Assembly: GCA_963803265.1 (NCBI GenBank)
Contig: CAWDLZ010000020.1
Coordinates: forward strand, 1-64,000
DNA from: CAIKMD01 sp963803265
GTDB taxonomy: Bacteria > Pseudomonadota > Alphaproteobacteria > ATCC43930 > CGMCC-115725
Reading direction: 5' to 3'
DNA length: 64,000 nucleotides
The notes under the pieces were generated by a model. It saw only the letters and a list, made by a program, of their open reading frames with translations. It ran no database searches and was not told where the DNA came from. Below, in pieces: positions 37,919 through 47,869 of this stretch (position 1 is its first letter; each line of letters opens with the position of its first letter). The position numbers and the translations under genes were made by a program.

Positions 37919-40024
37919 CTAGCGCGGCGACCACAGCCGCGCGCCCTGCCACTGGCGTACCGTTTCGACCGTCACGTTCTTGCCGTCAAGCCAGATGGCG
38001 TAGCCGCCTTTTCGGTAGGTGTCGATACGATCGACGATCACCGGGCCTCGGCAGGAGCGATGAGCGGCAACCGGGCTCACCACGAGATCGGCGACACGGC
38101 AATCCTCGGGCAGCGCCGCGCCGTCGCGGATGAGCGCGACCACCTGCCCGTGCGCGCGATAGAAACAGCCCTCGGCATCGCATTGAAGCGCACCATCGCC
38201 GGCGCTGCCCGCGGCCGGCCAGACCGGCCCTAGCTCGGCGGCGGCCCGTCGCGTCCATGTCTCCTCGGTCATGGCCTCGCCGCGCGCGACCGAAGGCAGA
38301 TAGGCGCCGTCCGGCGCCCGCACGGCCACGAGCTTGTTGTCCGCGGATACCAGCACATCGGGCGGCCGGGTCAAGGCGAGACTCAGTATGCCGAGCGCCA
38401 CCGGCACCACGCCGAGCCAGCGCCAATTGCCGAGCCAGATGCACAGCCACATCACGCCGAACGCGACCAACACGAGCGCCGCCGCGGACAGGCTCGGCAC
38501 CTGCATCACCGCGCCCGGCCATGACGTCACTTGATGCCCGATCCACGAGATCGCCTCGATCCCCTTCGACATGGGCACGAGTGCAAGCCTTTCCAGGCTC
38601 AAAGGCATGAGCAGCACCGAGACGATCGCCCAGGGCATCACCCAGAACCCCGTGATCGGTACGGCAAGGGCGTTGGCTATCACCGAATACAGCGGAAAGC
38701 GGTTGAAGTGATAGATCGTGAACGGCGCCGTCGCTATCGTCGTCACGATGGTGGTGAACGTGATGCCGACAATGTAGAGGCCGGCGCGGCGCAACGCGCC
38801 CGAATCGCGGTGCCAGGCGGCCAGCCGCGGACGCGCCGCCTCGTAGAAAGCAATCAGACACGCGACCGCCGAAAACGACATCTGGAAGCTGGGGCCGGTC
38901 GCGACTTCGGGCGTAACCAGCATGATGACGATGGCGGCGAGCGCCACGCCGCGCGCCGACACGCTGATGCGATCGACCAGCACGCCCAGCAGCACCAGTC
39001 CGATCATCATGAAAGCGCGCCGCGACGAGACCGTCGCGCCCGACAGCAAGAGATAAAAGAAGATGACCGCAAGCGCGCCCGCCGCGGCGAATTTCTTGGT
39101 GGGATAGCGAAGGGCGAGCAGCGGAATGAGTGCGAACAAGGCGCGCAACGCGAAGAATGTTATCCCCGCCACCATGCCCATATGAAGGCCGGCGATGACG
39201 AGGATATGCGCGAGGCCGGCATCGCGGAACGCGCCGGCATCCTCGGGCGCGATGCCGTGCGTTTCGCCCGCGATGATCGCCGCGGCAATCGCGCCCGAGC
39301 GGTCAGGCAATGCGGCGCGAATGCGTTGGGTAACGGCGATCCGCAATGCCTGAATTGCGGTTCGCCACAAGCCCGGCGCTTCACCCGGAGGCTCGGCGAG
39401 GCGAAGCGGCGCGCCCAGGGCATAACCGACCGCGCCCAGCTGGTCGAACCAAGCGCTGCGCTCGAAATCGTAGGCGCCCGGCATCGCCGGCGCGGGCGGC
39501 GGCATCAGCATGGCGCGCAGCTGGACCCGATCGCCTGGGACGACGCCGCCATCGCCGCGCCGCAAACGCACCCTGACCTGCGCCGGCAGGCTCGCGGCCG
39601 CGAGATCTCCGACGCGGTCGGGCGCGATCACCAATCGCGCGCCTTCGGGCAGCGGATCGAGCGCCACCAAGCGTCCGATCACATCGACCGGCCCCAGCCG
39701 GTGCACGAGCACTGGCGCCGCCGCCATCCAGGCCTGGAACTGTGCCGCGGCGAAGCCCAGCGCGATCGCAAAGAATGCGTAAGCCGCCACGAGATTGCCG
39801 ATCCCACGCCACCCCACCATGACGCCGAGGACGGCGCCGGCGAGCACGGCGCCACCGAGCCACCAGGCGGGTTCACGATCGAGCGAAAAATAGACCGCGA
39901 TGCCGACGCCCATCAGCACGGGAAACCACAGCGGCCAGCGCTCGCGCTCGGCGATAAAGCGCTGGGCGATCGCTTCGCCGAGGGTCGGTCGCCGCTCTCT
40001 CACCAGATCGGCATAGGCCCGCAT
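37919..40024 (-). CDS. comEC: ComEC/Rec2-family DNA uptake channel protein
   Basis: The 701-residue polytopic protein has an N-terminal DUF4131-type region, then the competence core (AGETHGIAPEDAGAFRDAGLAHILVIAGLHMGM; FLLLSGATVSSRRAFMM-like; SFQMSFSAVACLIAF). The C-terminal region (about 560-701) aligns in position with the metallo-beta-lactamase domain but lacks its HxHxDH signature, as in many alphaproteobacterial members. It is predicted to pass single-stranded DNA across the inner membrane. Its TAG stop at 37919 is one copy of the IS481 target duplication. It is divergent from gltX. Confidence 0.85.
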   Translation of the reverse strand: MRAYADLVRERRPTLGEAIAQRFIAERERWPLWFPVLMGVGIAVYFSLDREPAWWLGGAVLAGAVLGVMVGWRGIGNLVAAYAFFAIALGFAAAQFQAWMAAAPVLVHRLGPVDVIGRLVALDPLPEGARLVIAPDRVGDLAAASLPAQVRVRLRRGDGGVVPGDRVQLRAMLMPPPAPAMPGAYDFERSAWFDQLGAVGYALGAPLRLAEPPGEAPGLWRTAIQALRIAVTQRIRAALPDRSGAIAAAIIAGETHGIAPEDAGAFRDAGLAHILVIAGLHMGMVAGITFFALRALFALIPLLALRYPTKKFAAAGALAVIFFYLLLSGATVSSRRAFMMIGLVLLGVLVDRISVSARGVALAAIVIMLVTPEVATGPSFQMSFSAVACLIAFYEAARPRLAAWHRDSGALRRAGLYIVGITFTTIVTTIATAPFTIYHFNRFPLYSVIANALAVPITGFWVMPWAIVSVLLMPLSLERLALVPMSKGIEAISWIGHQVTSWPGAVMQVPSLSAAALVLVAFGVMWLCIWLGNWRWLGVVPVALGILSLALTRPPDVLVSADNKLVAVRAPDGAYLPSVARGEAMTEETWTRRAAAELGPVWPAAGSAGDGALQCDAEGCFYRAHGQVVALIRDGAALPEDCRVADLVVSPVAAHRSCRGPVIVDRIDTYRKGGYAIWLDGKNVTVETVRQWQGARLWSPR

Positions 40025-40150
40025 GCGGCCATTCTATTCCGGCGCGGCCAGAACCCCAACCCGAATGATCGCTCATGACGGCGCGCGGAAATAACCGCTT
40101 CGCGCGATCGGATTGTGACGCTCGGCGGGCGATGTGCTACACCGACCCTA

Positions 40151-41548
40151 ATGAGCGTCGTCGTCCGCTTCGCCCCCTCGCCCACCGGCTTCCTCCATAT
40201 CGGTGGTGCCCGCACCGCGCTGTTCAACTGGCTCTTCGCCCAGCATCACGGCGGCACGTTTCGGCTGCGCATCGAAGACACGGATCGCGCGCGCTCGACC
40301 AACGAGGCGATTGACGCGATCGTCGACGGGCTGCGTTGGCTCGGCCTCGACTGGGACGGCGAGATCGTGCTGCAATCGCAGCGTCAGGCAGCCCATGCCG
40401 AGGCGGCCCGGCGGCTCATCGCCGAGGGCAACGCCTATCGCTGCTACTGCACGCCGGCGGAACTCGAGGCGATGCGCGCGGCGGCGCGGGCCGAGGGCCG
40501 CTCGGCGCGCTATGACGGCACCTGGCGGGACCGCGATCCCAAGCTCGCTCCAGCGGGCATTCAGCCGGTCATTCGGCTGCGCGCGCCGCAGCAAGGCGAG
40601 ACCGTAATCGAAGATCTCGTCCAGGGTCGCGTCGTCGTCGCCAATGCGCAGCTCGACGATCTAATCCTTCTGCGCGCCGACGGCACCCCGACCTATAACC
40701 TTTCGGTGGTGGTTGACGACCACGACATGGGCGTAAGCCACGTTATCCGCGGCGACGATCACCTCAACAACGCCTTTCGCCAAACCCAGATCTATCGCGC
40801 GCTCGACTGGACCGTGCCCGAATTCGCGCATGTCTCGCTGATTCACGGGGCGGACGGCGCGAAGCTTTCGAAGCGCCACGGCGCGCTCGGCGTCGATGCC
40901 TATCGCGATATGGGCTATCTGCCCGAGGCGCTGCGAAACTATCTGCTGCGGCTGGGATGGAGCCACGGCGATGCCGAGATCATCTCGACCGCGGAGGCGA
41001 TCGAATGGTTTGACCTTGACGCCGTCGGCCGGGCACCGGCGCGTTTCGATTTCGCCAAGCTCGCTAGCCTCAACGCGCATTATTTGCGCGCAACCGCGGA
41101 CGAGCGGCTCGCCGCTCTGATCACGCCGTTATTGGAGCGCGCGCTCGACCGCGCGCTCGATTCCCCCGGCCATGCGCGTCTCCAAGCGGCACTGCCCGCG
41201 CTAAAGCCGCGCGCCAAAACCCTGGTCGAGCTGGCAGAGATCGCGCGCTTCTATGTCGTCCACCGGCCGATCGCCATCGACGACAAGGCCAAGGCCTTGA
41301 TCGCACCGGCCAAGGCGCTGCTGGGAGAGCTGCGCTCGGCGCTCGAATCCGTGGCGTGGGACGCGGCATCCCTCGAAGCCGCCGTCCGCGGCTTCGCCGA
41401 GGCACACGGGTTGACGCTCGGCACGGCGGCGCAGAGCTTGCGCGCGGCGCTTACGGGAAGCGTCGCCTCGCCGCCCATTTTCGAGGTGATGGCGGTGCTG
41501 GGGCAGGCCGAGAGCCTGGGCCGTCTCGCAGATGCGTCGGCGGGATGA
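40151..41548 (+). CDS. gltX: Glutamyl-tRNA synthetase
   Basis: The 465-residue class I synthetase has the HIGH-type motif FAPSPTGFLHIGGART and the KMSKS-type motif KLSKRHGALG. The zinc-like CYCTPAELEAMR region and the RGDDHLNNAFRQ segment are also present. The start is MSVVVRFAPSPTG, since upstream in-frame codons do not match the family. It charges tRNA-Glu and in many alphaproteobacteria also tRNA-Gln. Only one copy is seen here; alphaproteobacteria often have two. Confidence 0.95.
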   Translation: MSVVVRFAPSPTGFLHIGGARTALFNWLFAQHHGGTFRLRIEDTDRARSTNEAIDAIVDGLRWLGLDWDGEIVLQSQRQAAHAEAARRLIAEGNAYRCYCTPAELEAMRAAARAEGRSARYDGTWRDRDPKLAPAGIQPVIRLRAPQQGETVIEDLVQGRVVVANAQLDDLILLRADGTPTYNLSVVVDDHDMGVSHVIRGDDHLNNAFRQTQIYRALDWTVPEFAHVSLIHGADGAKLSKRHGALGVDAYRDMGYLPEALRNYLLRLGWSHGDAEIISTAEAIEWFDLDAVGRAPARFDFAKLASLNAHYLRATADERLAALITPLLERALDRALDSPGHARLQAALPALKPRAKTLVELAEIARFYVVHRPIAIDDKAKALIAPAKALLGELRSALESVAWDAASLEAAVRGFAEAHGLTLGTAAQSLRAALTGSVASPPIFEVMAVLGQAESLGRLADASAG

Positions 41549-41638
41549 GCAACGAATTGCCAAATTCCCGGCGCCGTTCTATTCTGCCCACGATTTGGGA
41601 TTTTGCGCCGCACCATAGGCGGATGAGGAGGCACAAGA

Positions 41639-42952
41639 ATGGATAAAAAGCCCTCGAACCAGCAGACGGTGACGGTCACCGACAACGTCACCGGAAAATC
41701 GGTCGCCATGCCGCTCCTGACCGGCACGATCGGCCCCCAGGTCGTCGATATAAGAAGGCTTTATTCCGACCTCGATATTTTCACCTTCGATCCAGGCTAC
41801 ACCGCGACGGGTAGTTGCGAATCCAAGATCACCTATATCGACGGCGACAAGGGCGAACTGCTCTATCGCGGCTATCCGATCGAACAACTGGCCGACAAAA
41901 GCGATTTCGTGGAGGTGTGCTACCTGCTGCTCTATGGCGAGCTTCCGACCGCCGATCAGAAGGCCGCCTATGTCCGCGCGATCACCCGCCACACCATGGT
42001 GCACGAGCAGCTCTCGCGCTTCTTCAGCGGCTTCCGCCGCGACGCCCATCCGATGGCGGTGCTGTGCGGCGTTGTCGGCGCGCTTTCGGCCTTCTATCAC
42101 GATTCCACCGACATATCGGATCCGCATCAACGCATGATCGCCTCGCATCGGCTGGTCGCGAAGATGCCGACCATCGCGGCGATGACCTACAAATACGCGC
42201 TCGGCCAGCCCTTCATCTATCCGCGCAACACGCTCGACTACGCCGAGAACTTTCTCCACATGACCTTCGCGGTGCCGTGCGAGGAATACAAGGTCAACCC
42301 GATTTTGGCCAAGGCGATGGATCGCATCTTCATCCTCCACGCCGACCACGAGCAGAATGCCTCGACCTCGACGGTCCGGCTCGCGGGCTCATCCGGCGCC
42401 AATCCGTTCGCCTGCATCGCCGCCGGCATCGCCTCGCTATGGGGGCCCGCGCATGGCGGCGCCAACGAAGCGGTGCTAAAGATGCTGATGGAGATCGGCA
42501 ATAAGAGCCGCATCCCCGAATACATCAAGCGCGCCAAGGACAAGGACGACGCCTTCAAGCTGATGGGCTTTGGGCACCGTGTTTACAAGAACTTCGATCC
42601 GCGCGCCAAGGTCTTGCGCGATTCGTGCCACGAAGTGCTCGACGAACTCGGCGTGCGCGACGAGCCGCTCCTCGAATTGGCGATGGAGCTCGAGCGCATC
42701 GCCTTGCAAGACGACTACTTCATCGAGAAAAAACTCTATCCCAATGTCGATTTCTATTCCGGCATCATCCTCAAGGCGATGGGCTTCCCGACCTCGATGT
42801 TCACCGTGCTATTCGCGATCGCGCGGACGGTGGGCTGGGTCGCGCAGTGGAACGAGATGATCGAGGACCCGAACCAGAAGATCGGCCGGCCGCGCCAGCT
42901 TTATACCGGGCCGGTTGCTCGCGACTATGTTGCAATCGGTAAGCGTGGATAG
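41639..42952 (+). CDS. gltA: Citrate synthase
   Basis: The 437-residue type II (hexameric) citrate synthase has FDPGYTATGSCESKITYIDGDKG near the N-terminus, HADHEQNASTSTVRLAGSSGANPFACIAAG, WGPAHGGANEAV, GFGHRVYKNFDPRA and PNVDFYSG. Active-site His and Asp residues are present. AGGAGG lies upstream of the ATG. It condenses acetyl-CoA and oxaloacetate at the start of the TCA cycle. Confidence 0.96.
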   Translation: MDKKPSNQQTVTVTDNVTGKSVAMPLLTGTIGPQVVDIRRLYSDLDIFTFDPGYTATGSCESKITYIDGDKGELLYRGYPIEQLADKSDFVEVCYLLLYGELPTADQKAAYVRAITRHTMVHEQLSRFFSGFRRDAHPMAVLCGVVGALSAFYHDSTDISDPHQRMIASHRLVAKMPTIAAMTYKYALGQPFIYPRNTLDYAENFLHMTFAVPCEEYKVNPILAKAMDRIFILHADHEQNASTSTVRLAGSSGANPFACIAAGIASLWGPAHGGANEAVLKMLMEIGNKSRIPEYIKRAKDKDDAFKLMGFGHRVYKNFDPRAKVLRDSCHEVLDELGVRDEPLLELAMELERIALQDDYFIEKKLYPNVDFYSGIILKAMGFPTSMFTVLFAIARTVGWVAQWNEMIEDPNQKIGRPRQLYTGPVARDYVAIGKRG

Positions 42953-43110
42953 GGTGGTCGCCGGTTCTCGTTTGGCCGTCGTCGAGCGTGTCGGGATAAT
43001 CAATCCCCCGGGCCATGCTCCAGCGGCGGTGCCGGTTTAGCTTCGCTCGCGAACTGAGCCGACGATCGTGGTTACTTTCGGTTAACCATTCCCGCATAGC
43101 TTCAGGGCGC

Positions 43111-44007
43111 ATGACCGCGCCCAGCAATCCCTATCCCGCGCTCGCCAGCACCATCGACCCGACGATCCTGCGCTCGATCCGGCAGGCGAGCCAAGCGACC
43201 TCGACCGATTTCGGCCTGCTCATGGCCCAAGCGGCGCAGGAAAGCAGCTTCCGCGCCGACGCTAAATCGACGACCAGCAGCGCCTCGGGCCTGTTCCAGT
43301 TCGTCGATAGTACCTGGCTCAGCATGGTGCAGCGCTTTGGCGCCAAATACGGGCTCGGCCAACTCGCGCAGCAGATCGGCCAGGATGGCAGCGGCAAGCC
43401 GGCGGTCAGCGATCCGTCGGTGCGCCGCGAAATCCTCGATTTACGCAGAAACCCCGCGGTGTCGGCGGCGCTGGCCGGAGAATACGACAAGCTCAATGAG
43501 ACCCAGGTCGAAAGCGCCCTCGGTCATCCGGTAAACCGCGCCGATCTCTATCTCGCGCATTTCCTCGGCGCGGGCGGCGCGACCTCTTTCCTGAAGGCGC
43601 TCGAGAGCAAGGGAAATACCGACGCGGCAGGACTTTTGCCCGAGGCGGCCGCCGCCAATCCCAGCATCTTTTACGATGCCGCGACCGGCAAGTCCCGCAC
43701 CATCGCCGATATCTACCATGCGCTCGCGACCAAGATCGACGCCGAGGCAACCGCCTTGGACGCCAGCGCGCCAGCCGCTCCGCCATGGGCTGCGAACGCC
43801 GTCGAGGAAGGCGCTGGCCCGTCCTCGTCCGGATTCTCGGTCTCGTCAATGGGACACACGATCGATTGGTCAGGCGTAAAGCTATCCGCGCCGGTGCTCG
43901 CCATGCTCGATGTGGTGGCCGAGGCCGCGCTCAAAATGACTGACGACGCCGCGCCGAATTCGTTGCCGCCGCTATCGCCGGACCCGCGCGAGCGGCATTC
44001 GATCTGA
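43111..44007 (+). CDS. Lytic transglycosylase-like protein
   Basis: The 298-residue protein has an SLT-like core: LLMAQAAQESSFRADAKSTTSSASGLFQFVDSTWLSMV, with the catalytic Glu in QESSF and the GLFQF motif, followed by YLAHFLGAGGATSFL. There is no obvious signal peptide from the chosen ATG, which follows CAGGGCGC. The architecture (no export signal, C-terminal extension) recalls transglycosylases used in flagellar or secretion assembly in alphaproteobacteria. That role is inference. Confidence 0.75.
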   Translation: MTAPSNPYPALASTIDPTILRSIRQASQATSTDFGLLMAQAAQESSFRADAKSTTSSASGLFQFVDSTWLSMVQRFGAKYGLGQLAQQIGQDGSGKPAVSDPSVRREILDLRRNPAVSAALAGEYDKLNETQVESALGHPVNRADLYLAHFLGAGGATSFLKALESKGNTDAAGLLPEAAAANPSIFYDAATGKSRTIADIYHALATKIDAEATALDASAPAAPPWAANAVEEGAGPSSSGFSVSSMGHTIDWSGVKLSAPVLAMLDVVAEAALKMTDDAAPNSLPPLSPDPRERHSI

Positions 44008-44080
44008 GTTTCCTCGCGCCCAATCCTGCCGCAGATTGACCCGCCGCCAGGCCGAGCCTATTGTCCGCTCCGCCATGAGC

Positions 44081-44156
44081 GAGCCCGTAGCTCAGCCGGT
44101 AGAGCAACTGACTTTTAATCAGTAGGTCGTGGGTTCGATCCCCGCCGGGCTCACCA
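44081..44156 (+). tRNA. tRNA-Lys (TTT)
   Basis: A 76-base cloverleaf has acceptor stem GAGCCCG (44081-44087) with CGGGCTC (44146-44152), discriminator A, and encoded CCA at 44154-44156. The anticodon loop ACTTTTAATC gives anticodon TTT. The T-loop GGTTCGATCC is canonical. Confidence 0.97.
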
Positions 44157-44186
44157 AAGAATCAAACGCTCAACGATAGGCCCGCC

Positions 44187-44489
44187 ATGAACCGAAAACT
44201 CGCTCTCCTCGCCGGCTTTGCCGCTCTCGCCGCCCCGGCCATGATCGCGCCGCGCGCCCTACCGAATTTCATCAGCCCGGCCTGGGCGTCATGCGACCCC
44301 GGCACCAAGCTCGACAAGACCACGGTCGCCGATATCCGCAAGATCCTGACAAAGGCCGGCTACACCGATATTCACGGCCTGCGCAAGGGCTGCGACAACA
44401 CTTGGCATGGCACCGCCGCAAAGCCGGGCGCCGCGTCGGCTGGCGTTGCGATCCTTTCCGATGGCCGTGTCGTGCACGACGGCGACTGA
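44187..44489 (+). CDS. Small exported protein of unknown function
   Basis: The 100-residue protein has a long leader (MNRKLALLAGFAALAAPAMI ... SPAWAS). The short mature domain has two Cys (SCDPG, KGCDNTW), a TTVADIRKILTKAGYTDIHGLRKG segment reminiscent of PepSY-like small domains, and a WHGTAAK stretch. No family name can be assigned with confidence. It follows the tRNA gene and is probably an independent unit. Confidence 0.7.
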   Translation: MNRKLALLAGFAALAAPAMIAPRALPNFISPAWASCDPGTKLDKTTVADIRKILTKAGYTDIHGLRKGCDNTWHGTAAKPGAASAGVAILSDGRVVHDGD

Positions 44490-44549
44490 TCCGCAAGCTG
44501 GCCGCGCAGCGATAGCCGACCTCCTCATCCGCCAGGGACGCGCCGCAGC

Positions 44550-45116
44550 ATGGGCGAACCGCCAAGGATAGCCGCACCGCGCCCAGGCATTGGCGGGCTC
44601 ATCGATCTCTTCGTTGCGTTTCTGCAAATCAGCTTGTCGGGCTTTGGCGGCGCGATCAACTGGGCGCACCGCGCCCTGGTCGAACGCCGCCGCTGGATGA
44701 GCGACGAAGACTTCACCGAAACGCTGAGCCTTTGTCAGTTCCTGCCCGGTCCCAACATCGTCAACTTCGCGATGTGCCTAGGCCAGCGCCGCCACGGGCT
44801 CGCCGGCGCGCTCTCGGCCCTGGCCGGTGTCATGGCGGTGCCGTTCGTCATCTTCATCGCGATCGGGGCGCTTTACACCCGCTTTGGCCAGATGAATGTG
44901 GTTCATGGCGCACTGAGCGGCGTTTCGGCCGCGGCTGCGGGCTTCGTCATCGCGGTGGGCGTCAAGCTCGCGCGTCCCCATCGCGGGGTGGTGCGATCGA
45001 TGGCGTTCGGGGCCGCTACCTTCATCGCCATGGGTCTTCTGAGGTTCCCGCTCCTCTATGTCTTTCTCGCGCTCGCTCCGCCGAGCATCGCCCTGGCTTG
45101 GCTGCGGCAGCGATGA
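44550..45116 (+). CDS. Chromate transporter, first half (CHR short chain)
   Basis: The 188-residue membrane protein carries one CHR domain: FLQISLSGFGGAINWAHRALVERRRWM, the conserved LSLCQFLPGPNIVNFAMCLG motif, and about five to six helices. It pairs with the next gene, whose ATG overlaps its stop (ATGA). Two-gene short-chain ChrA systems act as antiparallel heterodimers. The substrate is chromate in known members, but many relatives are uncharacterised. Confidence 0.88.
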   Translation: MGEPPRIAAPRPGIGGLIDLFVAFLQISLSGFGGAINWAHRALVERRRWMSDEDFTETLSLCQFLPGPNIVNFAMCLGQRRHGLAGALSALAGVMAVPFVIFIAIGALYTRFGQMNVVHGALSGVSAAAAGFVIAVGVKLARPHRGVVRSMAFGAATFIAMGLLRFPLLYVFLALAPPSIALAWLRQR

Positions 45117-45643
45117 ACAACGATACCGTCATTGGTCAAATGGCCGCCCAATTCGCGCTGTTGTCGTTGCTGTCGATCGGCGGCGTCAACGTCGTGCTGC
45201 CCGATGCCCACCGCTTCGTCGTCGACGCGCATCCCTGGATCACGGATCGAGAGTTCGCCGATTTCTTCGCCCTGGCCCAGGCCGCGCCCGGACCCAACTT
45301 CATGATGTTCGCCCTGTTCGGCTGGAAGATCGCCGGCTTTATCGGCGCGCTCGCCGCGACGGTGGCGATCGCCGGGCCCGCGGCGACGATGGCCTATGTG
45401 GTCGGCGGCTTGTGGCATCGCTTTCGCGAAGCGCCCTGGCGACGCGCCGTGCAACTAGGCCTGGCGCCCGTGACCATCGGCCTGGTGTTCTCGTCGGGCT
45501 ATGTGCTGAGCAGCGCCGCCGATGTCAACTGGACTACTTTTGCCATCACTGCCGCAACCGCTTTGGTCGCGCTCGGCACCCAGATCAATCCGCTCTGGCT
45601 GTTTCTCGCCGCCGGATTGCTGGGCGTGATGGGATTAACTTGA
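45113..45643 (+). CDS. Chromate transporter, second half (CHR short chain)
   Basis: The 176-residue partner of the previous gene has FALLSLLSIGGVNVVLPDAHRFVV, FFALAQAAPGPNFMMFALFGWKIAG (the PGP motif of CHR domains) and a hydrophobic C-terminal half. Translationally coupled start. Together the two proteins are predicted to form one inner-membrane transporter. Confidence 0.88.
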   Translation: MNNDTVIGQMAAQFALLSLLSIGGVNVVLPDAHRFVVDAHPWITDREFADFFALAQAAPGPNFMMFALFGWKIAGFIGALAATVAIAGPAATMAYVVGGLWHRFREAPWRRAVQLGLAPVTIGLVFSSGYVLSSAADVNWTTFAITAATALVALGTQINPLWLFLAAGLLGVMGLT

Positions 45644-45656
45644 AAGAGGGCTCGCC

Positions 45657-46136
45657 ATGCAATTGCTGTTACCCCAGGCGGAAAAGATCGCCGCGCTGTT
45701 GCGCGCAAGGAAGCACCAGATCGCCATTGCGGAATCCTCGACCGGCGGGCTGATTTCGAGTGCGCTCCTCGCCGTGCCCGGCGCGTCGGATTATTTCCTC
45801 GGCGGCGCGGTGGTTTACACGGCGAAGTCACGGCTCGTTTTCCTCGGCCTTGGCGAAGCCGATATGGCGGGGCTGCGCCCCTCGACCGAGGCCTATGCGA
45901 TGCTCGCGGCGCGCCGCGTGCGCGAGCGCTTCCAAGCCGACTGGGGCGTCGCCGAAACCGGCGCGACCGGTCCGACCGGCAATCGCTATGGCGACAAGGC
46001 CGGCCATAGCTGCATCGCGGTGACGGGCCCGGTCGAGCGCGCCCTCACAATCGAAACCGGCCACGCCGACCGCGTCGCCAATATGCGCACCTTCGCCGCA
46101 GCCGCCCTCGATCTCTTGACGCGGGCGCTGAGCTGA
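45657..46136 (+). CDS. pncC: CinA C-terminal family amidohydrolase (PncC-like)
   Basis: The 159-residue single CinA-C domain has IAIAESSTGGLISSALLAVPGASDYFLGG, VVYTAKSRLVFLG, and VAETGATGPTGNRYGDKAGH. The Ser-Thr-Gly-Gly and GATGP elements match nicotinamide-nucleotide amidohydrolase (PncC), which recycles NMN. The N-terminal CinA domain is absent. It is followed directly by RIME-like repeat B. Confidence 0.85.
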   Translation: MQLLLPQAEKIAALLRARKHQIAIAESSTGGLISSALLAVPGASDYFLGGAVVYTAKSRLVFLGLGEADMAGLRPSTEAYAMLAARRVRERFQADWGVAETGATGPTGNRYGDKAGHSCIAVTGPVERALTIETGHADRVANMRTFAAAALDLLTRALS

Positions 46137-46183
46137 AGCCTAGAGCAGCGGTCCATTCAAGTTGAATCGGACCGCTGCTCTAG

Positions 46184-47806
46184 CCTGACGTATTCATGAG
46201 CGTGGCGCGATTGCGGGAGCGCTGTCGATTTTATGATTGTGGTCGCGCCGGTGGGTGGCGTCGCTTTCGACGCTGATGGGGTTCTGATTGTGTGGTGGTT
46301 GGAGGTTGCGGGATGGGCTCGGTAGGGCGACAGCGCCCCAGGGTTCATGGACCCGCGGCGGCAAAGCGTCCGGCGAACAAACGGAAGATAGCGGCGTCAG
46401 GACAAGCCGTCGGCAACCAGACGCGGATGCGGCTGGCGTGCCTCGACCACGCGGGCAGCAATCTTGATCAACCGCAATCGCAGCGTCATGAACTCCGCCG
46501 TTCTCCAAGCGGAATGCTTGGGCGCGGCGGCGCGCATTGTGTGCAGCAGCCAATAAGCGGCGGTATGGAGAATGAGCCGGAACTGATTGGCGCGTGGGCT
46601 GCGGCAAGAGGTCCGGTCCGAGGCGAGCTGGGTCTTGTGCAGCTTGATGAAGTTCTCGGCTTGGCCGCGCGCGCAGTAGACCGTCTCGTAGAGATGCCCG
46701 GGCGAGCCTTCGAGCGTTGTGACGATATAGCGCGCATCGAAGCCCTGGGTAGTGGCTTCGAGACGGGCCACGACGCGACGCGGCTGGGTCCAGCTTTTGG
46801 CGGCGTAGCGGAACTCGGTCCAAGTTCGGAGTTTCTCTTCGCCGGTCTCGGCGCGGCGCACGCAGAGATCGTCGGCGACGACGCGACTTTGAGTATGCAG
46901 TACGTCGTTTCCGGCGAGCCCGAAGATGTAATCGATGCCATTCGCTTCGCACCAAGCCATGGCCTCGGGGCGGGCATAATGGCTGTCGCCGCGCCAGCAG
47001 ATGCGCGTCTTCGGCCAGATCTTCCGGATGTGGCGGGTCACGTGCCTGATGACGGTACGAACCTCGGACCCGCCCGGCGTCTTGCCTTCACGCAGGATGA
47101 CGGCAACCGGCTTGCCGGAACCGCCTTCGTAGATGTGGATCGGCAGGAAGCAGCGCTCGTCGTAATAGGCATTGAAGAGCGAGAGTTGCTGGCCGCCATG
47201 GACCCGGTCGAGAGTATCATCGATGTCGAGCATGATCGCGGCGGGTGGGCGCGCCCAACTCGCGCAGAACAGATCGACCATCGCAGCCATCATCCGTGCG
47301 ATCTCGATCTTCGATGGTGCGTTCTCGAGCCGCGACATGGTCGGTTGCGAGCACAGCGCATTCCCGCTCTCCGGAAGCCGCCCCACCGCCATTTTGAACG
47401 CCGGGTCGGCACGCAAGCTATCGCAATCGTCGGCATCCTCGTATCCCGCTGCGATCAGGAACATCCGCAGCCGCAGCATATCGATGAGCGCGTGATCGAT
47501 GCGGGAAGCATTGCGCCGATCCGTCAGGCATCCGGCCAGCCGCGCGGCGAGCCCGAGACCCCGCTCCACCTCGCGCAGCAAAAGAACGCCGCCATCCGAC
47601 GACAGCAGTCCTCCGTCAAAGGCGACGCTCACTTTCTTGCGGCAAATCGCTGGCAAGCAAAACGGCAGAAGGTTATCGTCGTCCATGGCGGGTGTGGCGC
47701 TCCGTGATCGCGGGTTGACCCTGTCTCAGCAACAGAATCATGCGCGCCGTCAACGAATTACGCTACATCCGCCAACCGGAAATCGATCCCTCGTGAATAA
47801 GCCAGG
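46184..47806 (-). mobile_element. Complete IS1380-family insertion sequence
   Basis: The element is 1623 bp. Its 17-base terminal inverted repeats at 46184-46200 and 47790-47806 share 13 positions (CCTG...TATTCA.GAG). The 4-bp target duplication CTAG is at 46180-46183 and 47807-47810. It lies inside a RIME-like repeat. The second copy in this window is at 1-902. Confidence 0.95.
46345..47686 (-). CDS. IS1380-family transposase (one frame break near C-terminus)
   Basis: The gene starts MDDDNLLPFCLPAICRKKVS and has the IS1380 order: GVLLLREVERGLGLAARLAG, DIDDTLDRVHGGQQLSLFNAYYDERCFLPIHIYEG, GDSHYARPEAM. Near 46441 it has one extra base compared with the copy at 1-741, which shifts the last codons into ARQPHPRLV and an early stop at 46397. 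Without it the protein would be 446 residues and end GRFAAAGP. Whether the frameshift is real or an error is open. Confidence 0.9.
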
Positions 47807-47869
47807 CTAGATTATTGATTGGGTCGCATTTTCGACGGCGAACCAGTGCCCACTTCGCCGGAAAATGCT

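Noticed and set aside
38531..40078. 515-codon plus-strand frame opposite comEC
   Set aside because: Composition (Arg/His/Gln-rich, no family motifs) is that of an antisense shadow of a GC-rich gene; comEC on the other strand has clear motifs.
43070..43110. CtrA site (TTAA-N7-TTAA) before the transglycosylase gene
   Set aside because: Only GGTTAACC-like half-site is present; the partner TTAC is imperfect and the spacing is six, not seven.
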